NCBI GenBank assembly: GCA_027484285.1
Contig: JAIXTG010000155.1
Location: 1 to 32,868, forward strand
Origin: Oxalobacteraceae bacterium
GTDB lineage: Bacteria; Pseudomonadota; Gammaproteobacteria; Burkholderiales; Burkholderiaceae_D
Length of the DNA: 32,868 nt
Direction of reading: 5' to 3'
Part shown: positions 18,208-26,300 of the stretch, one piece after another
How positions within the stretch are numbered: position 1 is the first letter of the stretch
Layout of the letters: every line of letters begins with the position of its first letter
Made by a program: the position numbers and the translations under genes
The notes under the pieces: generated by a model
What the model saw: only the letters and a program-made list of their open reading frames with translations
Told to the model about the DNA's origin: nothing
Database searches by the model: none

Positions 18208-18657
18208 ATGTGGATCAGAAGAATGTCGTTGCCTGTCATCGTTGTTGCGGCACTGTCCGCCGGCTGCCAGGGGACAGGTGACCTGTTCGGCGGAAGCTCA
18301 TCGAAAGAGACCCAGCCGATTGCGTCGAACGTGAATGGCACGGGCACCATCGTGTCGGTGGATACCGTGTCGCGCAAGGAAGGCATCGGCCTCGGCACTC
18401 TGGCCGGCGCAGCGGTCGGCGGCATCCTCGGCAGCCAGGTCGGCGGCGGTACCGGTCGGACAGTCGCCACGGCAGCGGGCGCGGCGGGCGGCGCGTATGC
18501 GGGACGTGAAATAGAAAAGCGGCGTGCGGGCGAGATTTACAAGGTGACGATCCGGATGGACGACGGAACGACCCAGTCTTTCGCGCAGGAAGCCGCTCCG
18601 ACCATCAAGGCAGGCGACCGGGTACAGATCACCAATGGCGTGCTGACTCCGTTGTGA
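18208..18657 (+). CDS. Glycine-zipper outer-membrane lipoprotein (SlyB / 17-kDa antigen type)
   Basis: A 149-residue lipoprotein. The signal peptide ends in lipobox LSAGC with Cys20. The middle (about 60-100) is a glycine-zipper two-helix domain (IGLGTLAGAAVGGILGSQVGGGTGR, then AAGAAGGAYAGREIEKR). The C-terminal part is a small beta domain (YKVTIRMDDGTTQSFAQ...GDRVQITNG). This is the layout of SlyB/Pcp and the rickettsial 17-kDa antigen, proteins that stabilise the outer membrane under stress. AGGAGAA precedes ATG 18208. It is divergent from the SDR-gmhB-GT9 operon and has a sigma54-like promoter upstream. Confidence 0.88.
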   Translation: MWIRRMSLPVIVVAALSAGCQGTGDLFGGSSSKETQPIASNVNGTGTIVSVDTVSRKEGIGLGTLAGAAVGGILGSQVGGGTGRTVATAAGAAGGAYAGREIEKRRAGEIYKVTIRMDDGTTQSFAQEAAPTIKAGDRVQITNGVLTPL

Positions 18658-18781
18658 ATCGGCAGCAAGGCAACTGACGATGCGCATGACGGGCGCGTCG
18701 TTTGATGCCTGCCAAAGCGGAAGGAATTTTCGCGCCGCCCCCACTCCAACCCAAGACCCAATCAAGCAAGGAGATTTGCAG

Positions 18782-19648
18782 ATGGCCACGATCCACCTTG
18801 ACACGGCCGCCAACTATCCCGGCGGCACCGTGATCACCCAGGAAAACATCATGCGACGTCCGCTGTTCCCCGCCATCCGGTGGGGAGCGGTGCTGGCAGG
18901 CGTGGCCGTAGGCATCTCGGTGCAGCTGGTGCTGACGCTGCTCGGCATCGCCAGCGGCCTGACGATGACCAGCATCCAGCAGGGCGAGGGGCCCGGGACC
19001 GGCGCCCTGATCTGGGCCGGCATATCGATGCTGATATCGGCGCTGGTCGGCGCCTATGTCGCGGGGCGGATGTCCGGCCTCAAGCGCAAGACTGACGGCA
19101 TCCTGCATGGCGTGGTGTCATGGGCCGTGACGACGCTGCTGTTCGTCTGGCTCGCCACGTCGGCCGGCGGCTCGCTGCTGTCGGGCCTGTTTTCCAGCGT
19201 CGGGCAGGGGGCGACCGCGATTTCACAGAGCGGCGCCAGTGCCGGCGGCCTGACGGCCATGCTGAACCGGCAGCTCGGCACGGATGTCAAGCCTGAGGAC
19301 ATGAAAGTGCTGCAGGGTCATATTGCTGCCGGACGGCGTGACCAGGCGATCAGCTACATGAGTACCGACATGGGCATACAGCGCGAACGCGCCGCGACCG
19401 TGGTCGACCAGGCGCTGATCCTGTCCGGTTCCCCCGAGCAGGCATCGCCGCAGGGACGCGCGGCGGCCGACCGGGCGATCGAAGGCGCGAGTACTGCAGC
19501 GTGGGTAGTCTTCGGCGCGGTCGCCCTGTCGCTGGTGCTGAGCTTCATCGGCGGGGCGCTGGGAGCGATGGGTGCGCGTCGCACGACCTGGGCGGATTCG
19601 GGGGATGCGGGCAACGCCAATCTGGCTGCCCAGACCGGTCCGGGTTGA
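18782..19648 (+). CDS. Four-helix integral membrane protein, unknown function
   Basis: A 288-residue inner-membrane protein with four predicted helices: AVLAGVAVGISVQLVLTLLG, ALIWAGISMLISALVGAYVAG, VVSWAVTTLLFVWLATSAGG and WVVFGAVALSLVLSFIGGALG. A soluble segment of about 100 residues (SQSGASAGGLTAML...) lies between helices 3 and 4. Glycines recur at positions that favour tight packing. AGGAG precedes ATG 18782; a longer frame from 18680 lacks one. It follows the glycine-zipper lipoprotein by 124 nt on the same strand, so the two may be co-expressed. Similar proteins occur beside stress genes in Burkholderiales, but no defined function is recognised. Confidence 0.75.
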   Translation: MATIHLDTAANYPGGTVITQENIMRRPLFPAIRWGAVLAGVAVGISVQLVLTLLGIASGLTMTSIQQGEGPGTGALIWAGISMLISALVGAYVAGRMSGLKRKTDGILHGVVSWAVTTLLFVWLATSAGGSLLSGLFSSVGQGATAISQSGASAGGLTAMLNRQLGTDVKPEDMKVLQGHIAAGRRDQAISYMSTDMGIQRERAATVVDQALILSGSPEQASPQGRAAADRAIEGASTAAWVVFGAVALSLVLSFIGGALGAMGARRTTWADSGDAGNANLAAQTGPG

Positions 19649-19665
19649 GCCATTTGCATGCACGT

Positions 19666-19701
19666 GAACTCGCCGGAGTAGACCCCTGTCTTAGTCTACT
19701 C
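19666..19701 (+). promoter_or_regulatory. Inverted repeat overlapping a sigmaE-like promoter motif
   Basis: GAGTAGAC (19676-19683) and GTCTACTC (19694-19701) form a perfect 8-bp stem with a 10-nt loop. GAACTC (19666-19671) and TCTTA (19689-19693) are spaced 17 bp and resemble an RpoE-type promoter (GAACTT-N16/17-TCTGA) for the gene at 19717. The repeat may instead be a weak terminator of the preceding gene; no T-run follows. Confidence 0.3.
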
Positions 19702-19716
19702 ACCGGAGAGCGCTTC

Positions 19717-20010
19717 ATGCTGAAGAACTATGAGGGAGGGACCGGAACGGCGAACGCGCGTCGCAAGCGCTTCGCCTGCATGACCGCAGGCCAGTCGTCC
19801 GCGACCGAGCTGCTGCGTTCATGTCCGGTGGTTACGGCGACGGGCCAGGCGATGGGACGTGTGCGATCGGTACTAGTCGATGTGCGCAGCCGCCAGCTGC
19901 GCTTCGTGGTGGTTGCGCCGCAGGGCGGCAAGGCACCGGTCGTCATTCCATGGCAGGCCCTGTATTTCGATTCATCGCTGGTGCGGCTGGTGTACTACAC
20001 CTTCTCCTGA
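19717..20010 (+). CDS. Small PRC-barrel-like protein
   Basis: A 97-residue protein. Residues about 30-90 (LRSCPVVTATGQAMGRVRSVLVDVRSRQLRFVVVA...VIPWQALYFDSSLVRLVYY) have the strand pattern of a PRC-barrel and resemble the larger PRC protein at 14694 (compare GSIEDIMLDVRSGRVAYAVLSF...FAIPWGALTLD). ATG 19717 has GGAG about 9 nt upstream; the longer frame from 19501 overlaps the previous gene and is rejected. Converges with the glycosyltransferase gene 7 nt downstream. Function unknown, probably a small protein-interaction module. Confidence 0.72.
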   Translation: MLKNYEGGTGTANARRKRFACMTAGQSSATELLRSCPVVTATGQAMGRVRSVLVDVRSRQLRFVVVAPQGGKAPVVIPWQALYFDSSLVRLVYYTFS

Positions 20011-20017
20011 AGCCGGC

Positions 20018-20959
20018 TTACGCGCACACCTCGGCCAGCGCCGCATCCCAGTCATTCACGAAGCGCGCAATCGAATAGCGTTCCAGTGCCCGCAGGCGCG
20101 CGCACGCGCCGAGCTGGGCTGCTATCCGGTGATGCCGCAACAGTTCGCGCATCCGCTCAAGCAGGCGCTCCGGCGCGGTATCGATATAGCCGCTGACGCC
20201 GTTCTCGATAACATTCGGCATCTCGGTCGTCGCCAGCGCGACGATCGGCATGCCGAGCATCATCGCCTCGATGAGGCCAAGTCCCAGGCTGGTGTAGCGC
20301 ACCGGGTGGAAGAAAAAGCGGTAGCGGGCGCACAGGGCCGGCATCTCGTGCAGCGGCAGTTCGCCCAGACCGCCGACTTCCTCGCTGCCCATGCCCAGCA
20401 GGTCGATCGGCAACTGTTCGCGTGCCTGCGCAAAAATGTCGGCGCCCAGCCGGCGTCCGCGCTGCTCGAGATGGTTGATGACGGTGATGCCGCGCGCCAG
20501 TTCGCCTTGCCAGCGGTGGCCGGGATCGACTACGCCGTGTTCGATGACCCGCACCGGCGTCTTTCCGTTATCCCACATTAACGCGTTGAACGGAGTCACA
20601 TGCACCAGCAGCACTCCGGGATCATCGACCGGATGCCGGGTATCGGTGGGATGAATGCGGGGCGGATCGTGTTCAATATAAATCTTCGGCAGCGCGCGCT
20701 GCGCTGCAGACAGCCATCGGTGCTGGTCCTCGGCAAACTGGTGATCGTCCTGAAACAGGATGCAGTCGAATTCCGCCTCCTGTACCGAGGCCAGCGGCTG
20801 GTCGAACACATTGTCTCCCCAGCGTAGGGTGCCGGTGCGGCCTCCGTAGCCGGGCGGGCGCCCAGGCTTCATCATCAGGTAGAAGTCGTGCGGTACCTGC
20901 GACAGGTAGTACATGTAGCTGCCATGGGTCAGCCAGGTAAGTATCTTGAGTCGGCGCAT
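20018..20959 (-). CDS. Glycosyltransferase (GT4-like)
   Basis: A 313-residue GT-B-fold protein. The N-terminus (LKILTWLTHGSYMYYLSQVPHDFYLM) is an acceptor-side Rossmann start. The C-terminal half shows a donor-binding region, FFHPVRYTSLGLGLIEAMMLGMPIVALATTEMPNVIENGVSGYI, where Glu of GLIEAMMLG would be the second Glu of the usual EX7E motif; the first is absent or changed, so it is an atypical family 4 member. ATG 20959 has a weak ribosome site and lies 58 nt after the ABC exporter stop, so read-through from that gene is likely. Sugar and acceptor unknown. Confidence 0.75.
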   Translation of the reverse strand: MRRLKILTWLTHGSYMYYLSQVPHDFYLMMKPGRPPGYGGRTGTLRWGDNVFDQPLASVQEAEFDCILFQDDHQFAEDQHRWLSAAQRALPKIYIEHDPPRIHPTDTRHPVDDPGVLLVHVTPFNALMWDNGKTPVRVIEHGVVDPGHRWQGELARGITVINHLEQRGRRLGADIFAQAREQLPIDLLGMGSEEVGGLGELPLHEMPALCARYRFFFHPVRYTSLGLGLIEAMMLGMPIVALATTEMPNVIENGVSGYIDTAPERLLERMRELLRHHRIAAQLGACARLRALERYSIARFVNDWDAALAEVCA

Positions 20960-21017
20960 GCATCCGCTGCAGCAAGTGCTGTTCCATGATGCTTTTGTGC
21001 AGCCCCTGCGGCGGCAC

Positions 21018-22781
21018 TCAATGCACGGGCGAAGCCTGCAGCTGCAGGCGCCACAAGGCGGCATAGGCGCCATTGCGTTCCATGAGCTGCGGGTGCGTTC
21101 CCTGTTCGACGATCCGTCCGTGGTCGAGCACGATGATCTGGTCGGCATGGATCACCGTCGACAGGCGGTGGGCGATCACCAGCGTGGACCGGTTGCGCGA
21201 CAGCTTTTCGAGCTCCGACTGGATCGCGCGCTCGGAGCGCGAGTCCAGTGCGGAAGTGGCTTCGTCAAAAATCAGTACCGGCGGATTTTTAAGGATGGCG
21301 CGCGCAATCGCTATCCGCTGCCGCTCGCCGCCGGACAGCTTGCTTCCCCGCTCGCCGACTTCGGTGTCATACCCCTGCGGCAGCGACATGATGAATTCAT
21401 GCACATGGGCGGCATTGGCTGCGGCAAGAATCTCGTCGTGCGTTGCCCCCGGCCTGCCGTAGCCGATGTTGTAGGCGATGCTGTCATTGAACAGCGTGGT
21501 GTCCTGCGGTACCAGGCCAATCAGCCGGCGCAGGCTGCGCACGCTGACTTCGCGCACATCCTGGTCGTCGATCAGGATCTGTCCGGCGCCGACGTCATAA
21601 AAGCGCAGCAGCAGCCGCGACAGCGTGGATTTGCCGGAACCGCTGCCGCCGACCACCGCCACGGTTTTGCCGGCCGGTATGGAGAAGCTCACGTCCTGCA
21701 GCACCGGCCTTTCCTGCTCGTAGCCGAAGACGACATGCCTGAACTCGACGCGTCCGGTCTGCAGGCGAAGTTCGGGCAGGTGATCGCTCTCTTCGAACTC
21801 CGGGCGCTCGCGCAGCAGGGCGATCATTTTTTCGATGTTGATCAGCGCATCGCGCGCTTCACGATAAACGAAGCCGAGCGAGTTCAGCGGCAGGCAGATC
21901 TGCAGCATGAAGGCATTGATCAGCACGAGATCGCCGACGGTCATGCCGCGGGTCAGGACATCCGAGCCGGCCTGCAGCATGACCGATGCCACACCGATCC
22001 CGATGATCGCGCTCTGGCCCACATGCAGCCGGAACAGCGCCCACTGGTTGTCGTAGGCGGCCAGGCCCCAGTCGCGCATGATGCCGTCGAAGCGCTGCAC
22101 CTCCATCGCCTCATTCGTGAACGTCCGTACCACGTCGGCATTGATCAGGCTGTCGGCCAGTCGTCCCTTGGCGTCGCTGTCGAGCCGGTTCACGCGCCGC
22201 TGGTGGATCGCGCGGCGTGCAGTGAAGAGCACAGTGAAGCCGGTGTACAGAACGAAGGTGCCGGCGATGATGAGGGTGTACCAGTTGCTGTAGCGACTGA
22301 CCATCACCGCCAGCACGAGCGAAATCTCTACCAGTGTCGGTACCAGCGTGAACAGGCCGACGCCCAGCAGGAAGGCCAGTCCGGCCGTACCCCGGTCGAT
22401 GTCGGGCAGCAGGCCGCCGATGCGGCGCCGGGTGTGGAAGCGCGGGCCGAGGCTGTGCAGGTGCGAGAAAATTTTGCGCGCGAAGCTGGCGACCGCGACC
22501 TGGGTCACGCGCGAGAACACCAGGTCGCGCCATTCATTGAACAGCGTGCTGGCAAAGCGCATCAGCGCATAGCCGACCAGCAGCAGCGCGGGCAGGGCCG
22601 CAAGCTGCTCCGGCCGCGACAGTGCGTCGACGATGTTCTTCAGGATCAGCGGGACCGAGACAGTGGCCAGTTTCGCCGCGATCAGGAACAGCAGCGCAAT
22701 GCCGACCCGCACGCGAAAGCGCACCAGCAGTCGCCAGATTTCGCGCGGCAGGGAAGTCGAGACAGGATCAGGCGTGCTCAT
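21018..22781 (-). CDS. Atm1/HMT1-type ABC exporter, fused membrane and ATPase domains
   Basis: A 587-residue half-transporter expected to work as a homodimer in the inner membrane. The transmembrane domain (about 15-320) has six helices and includes GGLLPDIDRGTAGLAFLLG, which matches the conserved region of Atm1-family exporters that carry glutathione-linked substrates or heavy metals. The ATPase domain shows Walker A GGSGSGKST (378-386), Q-loop Gln426, signature LSGGERQ (482-488), Walker B VLIFDEATS (502-510) and the H-loop IAHRLST. All key residues are present. ATG 22781 has no good ribosome site. Divergent from the SRPBCC gene, with a 137-nt gap between. Substrate is inferred from family only. 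Confidence 0.88.
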   Translation of the reverse strand: MSTPDPVSTSLPREIWRLLVRFRVRVGIALLFLIAAKLATVSVPLILKNIVDALSRPEQLAALPALLLVGYALMRFASTLFNEWRDLVFSRVTQVAVASFARKIFSHLHSLGPRFHTRRRIGGLLPDIDRGTAGLAFLLGVGLFTLVPTLVEISLVLAVMVSRYSNWYTLIIAGTFVLYTGFTVLFTARRAIHQRRVNRLDSDAKGRLADSLINADVVRTFTNEAMEVQRFDGIMRDWGLAAYDNQWALFRLHVGQSAIIGIGVASVMLQAGSDVLTRGMTVGDLVLINAFMLQICLPLNSLGFVYREARDALINIEKMIALLRERPEFEESDHLPELRLQTGRVEFRHVVFGYEQERPVLQDVSFSIPAGKTVAVVGGSGSGKSTLSRLLLRFYDVGAGQILIDDQDVREVSVRSLRRLIGLVPQDTTLFNDSIAYNIGYGRPGATHDEILAAANAAHVHEFIMSLPQGYDTEVGERGSKLSGGERQRIAIARAILKNPPVLIFDEATSALDSRSERAIQSELEKLSRNRSTLVIAHRLSTVIHADQIIVLDHGRIVEQGTHPQLMERNGAYAALWRLQLQASPVH

Positions 22782-22859
22782 GCAGGAGTCGAGGGGGCGA
22801 CAAGATTTCTGACGGCCGCATCCCTGTTTGGTTCTTCCGGCGGCAGATGCCGGGCAGGC

Positions 22860-22875
22860 GGGAATGGCGCTTGCG
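22860..22875 (+). promoter_or_regulatory. Candidate sigma54 (-24/-12) promoter of the SRPBCC gene
   Basis: GGGAATGGCGCTTGCG matches 8 of 12 sigma54 positions, including an intact TTGC at -12 and GG (22861-22862) at the correct distance from GC (22873-22874). It is 43 nt before ATG 22919 in the divergent gap with the ABC exporter. It is the weakest of the four candidates. Confidence 0.35.
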
Positions 22876-22918
22876 TATATGCGCGGTCATCCATCGGCAA
22901 CCATGAGGAGGAAGGACG

Positions 22919-23416
22919 ATGACCCAGATCAGGCAGAGCATCGATGTCAACGTGCCGCTGCGAGCGGCCTACAACCAGTGGACACAGTTCGAAGATTTTC
23001 CGCGTTTCATGGAAGGCGTACGCGAAGTGCGGCAGCTGGACGATGCGCACCTGCACTGGCGCGCGGACCGGCACGGGCGAGAAATCGAATGGGACTCCGA
23101 AATTGTCGAGCAGGTGCCCGATCAGGTGATTGCATGGCGTGACGTCGGCGGTCCCGGCAACCACGGCCGGCTGCGCTTTGCACCGCTGGCCGAGGATGCG
23201 ACCCGGGTCGAGCTGGAAATGGAGCTGGCGTCCCGGCTGCAGGGCAGCGAACAGGCGCAGCACGAGGCGGACTTGCGGCGGCGCATCGAGCAGGACCTGA
23301 TGCGTTTCAAGCAGATGCTGGAGGAACAGGGCAGGGAGTCGGGGGCATGGCGCGGCGAAATCCATGCGGCCCAGACACAGCGTCCACCGTCGTCGTCGCC
23401 GCCGTTCGAAGTGTAA
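22919..23416 (+). CDS. SRPBCC family protein (polyketide cyclase/dehydrase-like)
   Basis: A 165-residue START-like protein. The opening (IRQSIDVNVPLRAAYNQWTQFEDFPRFMEGVREVRQLDD) is the signature of the cyclase/dehydrase branch often found next to stress proteins. The fold continues through WDSEIVEQVPDQVIAWR to LMRFKQMLEEQGRE, ending in a Pro/Ser-rich tail. Such proteins have a hydrophobic ligand pocket but no assignable reaction here. A strong Shine-Dalgarno (GAGGAGGAAGG) precedes the ATG. A sigma54-like promoter lies upstream. Confidence 0.85.
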   Translation: MTQIRQSIDVNVPLRAAYNQWTQFEDFPRFMEGVREVRQLDDAHLHWRADRHGREIEWDSEIVEQVPDQVIAWRDVGGPGNHGRLRFAPLAEDATRVELEMELASRLQGSEQAQHEADLRRRIEQDLMRFKQMLEEQGRESGAWRGEIHAAQTQRPPSSSPPFEV

Positions 23417-23592
23417 GCGGGGCGGGCAGGCCGCGCAGTTTTTACCGGCGGCGGAAAAATTTTCAGCCGCAGCAACGGCGCTCCACAGTGCCGGGGCCCG
23501 GCCACTCCTTGCCCGCAGCAGCCGTCATCTTGCAGGTATGCCAATTGCTGTCATCCGTCGACCGGCCGTCGGGTCGCTCGAGAGTGAAGCCC

Positions 23593-24882
23593 ATGCAAAA
23601 AATCGCCTTTATCAGCGAACATGCATCGCCGATGGCGCTGCTCGGCGGCGCAGACGGTGGCGGGCAGAATGTCTATGTCGACCATTTGGCCCGCCAGCTT
23701 GCCCGTCTCGGCTACCCGGTGGACATTTTCACGCGTCGCGATCATCCGCTGCAGCCGGCGGTAGTCGAGTGGCGCAGCGGCGTGCGCATCGTCCATGTCG
23801 ATGCCGGACCGGCGCGGACGCTGCCCAAGGAACAGTTGCTCCCCTACATGGCGGAATTCGGGCACGGGATGCTGCGTTTCATGCGTGCCGAGGGGCACCC
23901 GTATGCGCTGGCACACGCCAACTTTTTCATGTCGGGCATGGTGGCCCAGCAGCTCAAGCGCCTGATCGGCCTGCCCTATGTCATCACCTTCCATGCGCTC
24001 GGCCGGGTACGCCGGCTGTCGCAGGGACAGGCCGATGGCTTTTCTGACACGCGCTTTGCGATCGAGGAAGCACTGATGCGCGATGCCGACTGCGTGATCG
24101 CCGAGTGCGAACAGGATGAATGCGACATGCGGGATCTGTATGGCGATGCCTGCGTGCGGCAGGAGATCATCCCTTGCGGGTTTGATCCCGACGAGTTCTG
24201 GCCGGTGCGCGATACCGCGCGCGTCGGCCTCGGGCTTCCGCGCGGTGAATTCATCGTGCTGCAGCTGGGCCGCATGGTGCCGCGCAAGGGCGTCGACAAC
24301 GTGATCCGCGCGGTTCAGATGCTGGCCGAAGGGCACCGCATCCGCGCGCGCCTGCTGGTGGTCGGCGGTGATGCCGGACATGCCGATCCACTCGACAACC
24401 CGGAGGTGCGCCGGCTGGCCGGACTCGCGCAGCAACTGGGCATCGGGCCGCAGGTCGAGTTCGTCGGGGCCCAGCCGCGCCATCGCCTGCGCGATTACTA
24501 CAGTGCGGCCGACGTGTTCGTGACCACGCCCTGGTACGAGCCTTTCGGCATCACGCCGCTGGAGGCGATGGCCTGTGCGACACCGGTCGTCGGCAGCGCC
24601 GTCGGAGGTATCCGCAGCACGGTTGTGCACGGCAAGACCGGCTTTCTGGTACCGCCCAACGATCCGGCCGCGCTGGCTGCCCGCCTGGCAGAGCTGCAGC
24701 GTGATCCGAAGCTGGCTGAACGCCTTGGCTGGACCGGCTTGCGGCGCGCCCACCGCCATTTCACCTGGAGCCGGGTCGCGCTGCAGGTAGCGGCGCTGTA
24801 TCGAAGCGTGCTCGCGCAGCAGCAGCAGCGGATGGTGTTCCCGACGCGGATGGCCGGCGATGCGACGGGCGTGGTCCAGTAA
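23593..24882 (+). CDS. Glycosyltransferase family 4
   Basis: A 429-residue GT-B enzyme resembling the MshA / sucrose-phosphate-synthase group. The N-terminus carries the GGADGGGQNVYVDHLARQLARLGYPVDIFTRR loop typical of that group. The C-terminal donor domain has LQLGRMVPRKGVDNVIRA and EPFGITPLE (Glu316 and Glu324, the EX7E motif), followed by VGSAVGGIRSTVVHGKTGFLV. ATG 23593 is chosen because the preceding 82 codons of open frame have no family character. The 176-nt gap after the SRPBCC gene has no clear promoter. In related genomes similar enzymes cluster with GmhB and GT9, so a role in surface or small-molecule glycosides is plausible. Confidence 0.88.
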   Translation: MQKIAFISEHASPMALLGGADGGGQNVYVDHLARQLARLGYPVDIFTRRDHPLQPAVVEWRSGVRIVHVDAGPARTLPKEQLLPYMAEFGHGMLRFMRAEGHPYALAHANFFMSGMVAQQLKRLIGLPYVITFHALGRVRRLSQGQADGFSDTRFAIEEALMRDADCVIAECEQDECDMRDLYGDACVRQEIIPCGFDPDEFWPVRDTARVGLGLPRGEFIVLQLGRMVPRKGVDNVIRAVQMLAEGHRIRARLLVVGGDAGHADPLDNPEVRRLAGLAQQLGIGPQVEFVGAQPRHRLRDYYSAADVFVTTPWYEPFGITPLEAMACATPVVGSAVGGIRSTVVHGKTGFLVPPNDPAALAARLAELQRDPKLAERLGWTGLRRAHRHFTWSRVALQVAALYRSVLAQQQQRMVFPTRMAGDATGVVQ

Positions 24883-25168
24883 GCCGCCTGCGCGCGGCAG
24901 CATCGGGCTGATGCTCTGCATCGCCCTGGCTGCAGCGGGCGGGGTGCACCTGCTCGCGCCGCAGGCTACCGGTCCGCTGGATGAGTCGCTGGTACCGGCG
25001 GTCTACAGCTATCGTTCCGGTGCGCTGCCTGATTGCGGGCAGCTCAGCGGCCGCCAGTCGCCATCGACACCGGCACGCGAACTCGAGTGGGTAAGACTGG
25101 GAGGGCTGGGCCCGTCCGCACCGGCAGCAGCCGACGGCAAATGCCTGGGCGAGCCCATCGCACTCTAG
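24860..25168 (+). CDS. Hypothetical small exported or membrane-anchored protein
   Basis: A 102-residue frame overlapping the end of the glycosyltransferase gene by 23 nt. Residues about 15-35 (IGLMLCIALAAAGGVHLLAPQA) form a hydrophobic signal or anchor; the remainder is short, with three further Cys-containing or Gly/Pro-rich stretches. Codon third positions are GC-rich as in neighbouring genes, which supports coding. No family is recognised and there is no good ribosome site, so translation would depend on coupling to the upstream gene. Confidence 0.4.
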   Translation: MRRAWSSKPPARGSIGLMLCIALAAAGGVHLLAPQATGPLDESLVPAVYSYRSGALPDCGQLSGRQSPSTPARELEWVRLGGLGPSAPAAADGKCLGEPIAL

Positions 25169-25192
25169 CCGGCAGGCCCGGCCAGGCGAGGA

Positions 25193-25354
25193 TTACATTT
25201 TGTTCTGCGTGTTGGTGGCCGCGTCCTGGACGCGCTCGCCGCCGCGTTCCACATCCTTGCCGAAGCCGCGCATCGTGTTACAGCCGGCCAGTGCCATGCC
25301 GATAGTCAGGACACCGATCCAGCGTGCGATTTGCGTGAATGAGTTTGTTCTCAT
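25193..25354 (-). CDS. Entericidin A/B family lipoprotein
   Basis: A 53-residue lipoprotein: basic N-terminus (MRTNSFTQIARW), hydrophobic core (IGVLTIGMA), lipobox LAGC followed by the entericidin-type mature start CNTMRGFGKDVERGGERVQDAA. GGAGG lies 4 nt before ATG 25354. Entericidins are small envelope lipoproteins tied to stress and stationary phase; EcnB is described as a bacteriolytic lipoprotein in E. coli. It is the last gene of the minus-strand DUF883 operon, 39 nt after the YqjK-like gene. No separate antidote-type entericidin was seen nearby. Confidence 0.88.
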   Translation of the reverse strand: MRTNSFTQIARWIGVLTIGMALAGCNTMRGFGKDVERGGERVQDAATNTQNKM

Positions 25355-25393
25355 GTTGCCTCCTGGGCCTTGGGCGCATTAGTGATGGGTCGG

Positions 25394-25903
25394 TCAATGC
25401 ACGCGCGTAGTCACGCGTGCAGTCGGCGTGACGGTAGTCACCGTCTTCGGCGGCCGGCGCCGTTGCTGCAGCCATTGCCATGCGGTGCTCGCGATGCGGG
25501 ACACCATGCGCAGCCGTGCCGGGTCGCGCAGCAGCAGCACGGCCGCTGTCAGCAGCGCACGGCCCGTGCCGGGGGATTCCCGTTCGCGCCACTGACGCTC
25601 GCGACGCTTGTTCGCGCGTCGCTTCTGCGCCGCATGCTTGCCTGCGCTGAGCAGGCGGGGTGCCATCAGCACCAGCAGCGCGACGCCACCGGCCACCCAC
25701 AGCGGGTGCTCCATCATCCACTGCACCGGCTGGCTGCGGCCGGGCGTTTCGCCGCTGGCAACCGGCCGGTGTCCGGGACCCGTTGCCATTCGTGCCTGCG
25801 GGCCGCCGGGCTGCTCGCCGGTCAGCATGCGCCGGTAGAGCGCGCGGCTGGCTTCGATCTGCTCCAGCAGCGCGCGGCGCTCATCCTCCAGCGACGGCTT
25901 CAT
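25394..25903 (-). CDS. YqjK-like protein
   Basis: A 169-residue protein with an N-terminal charged helix (LEDERRALLEQIEASRALYRRML) of YqjK type, a disordered Gly/Pro-rich linker, and one hydrophobic segment (PLWVAGGVALLVLMAPRLL). A very basic stretch (AQKRRANKRRERQWRER) follows, then a second weaker hydrophobic segment (GRALLTAAVLLLRD). It is larger than E. coli YqjK (about 100). ATG 25903 overlaps the stop of the YqjE-like gene (ATGA), with AAGGAGAG upstream. It stands in the same yqjD-yqjE-yqjK order as in enterobacteria, which supports the name. Function unknown. Confidence 0.7.
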   Translation of the reverse strand: MKPSLEDERRALLEQIEASRALYRRMLTGEQPGGPQARMATGPGHRPVASGETPGRSQPVQWMMEHPLWVAGGVALLVLMAPRLLSAGKHAAQKRRANKRRERQWRERESPGTGRALLTAAVLLLRDPARLRMVSRIASTAWQWLQQRRRPPKTVTTVTPTARVTTRVH

Positions 25904-26298
25904 AGGCTCTCCTTGACCAGTGCGACGTCACGCTTGAGTTCCTCGCGCAGCGTGTTCAGGCCGGCCGTCTTGCCGGTGTGCTGTCGTGCCAGCGCGATCC
26001 CGGCACCGGCGCCGCCGGCATACAGCAAGACGACAAACCAGGCTGCGAGCGCGCGGTATTCGCTGTCCCAGAAACTGACAATGATCGCGATTCCGAGGAA
26101 CAGCAGCACGAACAGCCCCAGCAGCGCTGCCACGGCGTAGCCGACGAGTTGCAGGACCAGTTCGCGGCCCTGCAATTTCAGCTCGATGCGCAGCAGCGCG
26201 ATGTAGTCGCCGAGCCGATCGAGCGCGATCAGCGACAGCTGGCGGGTTTTCTGCAGGGTTTCCAGCACGCGCGCCTCCTGTCTGCCCAAGAAGCTCAT
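25900..26298 (-). CDS. YqjE-like / phage holin superfamily membrane protein
   Basis: A 132-residue inner-membrane protein with two helices (LVGYAVAALLGLFVLLFLGIAIIV and ALAAWFVVLLYAGGAGAGIALA) flanked by charged amphipathic ends. This matches the holin 3_6 / YqjE family, which is chromosomal and not evidence of a prophage. The start lies 2 nt after the DUF883 stop and the stop overlaps the next start, so translation is coupled. YqjE partners with YqjD in other bacteria; the joint function is not established. Confidence 0.83.
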   Translation of the reverse strand: MSFLGRQEARVLETLQKTRQLSLIALDRLGDYIALLRIELKLQGRELVLQLVGYAVAALLGLFVLLFLGIAIIVSFWDSEYRALAAWFVVLLYAGGAGAGIALARQHTGKTAGLNTLREELKRDVALVKESL

Positions 26299-26300
26299 TT

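Noticed and set aside
23500..23516. Sigma54 promoter before the glycosyltransferase at 23593
   Set aside because: CGGCCAC...TTGCC has a spacing of 11 rather than 12 between GG and GC, so it was not counted.
25900..26298. Prophage remnant because of holin-family similarity
   Set aside because: The protein sits in a yqjDEK-type chromosomal operon and no other phage genes are nearby.
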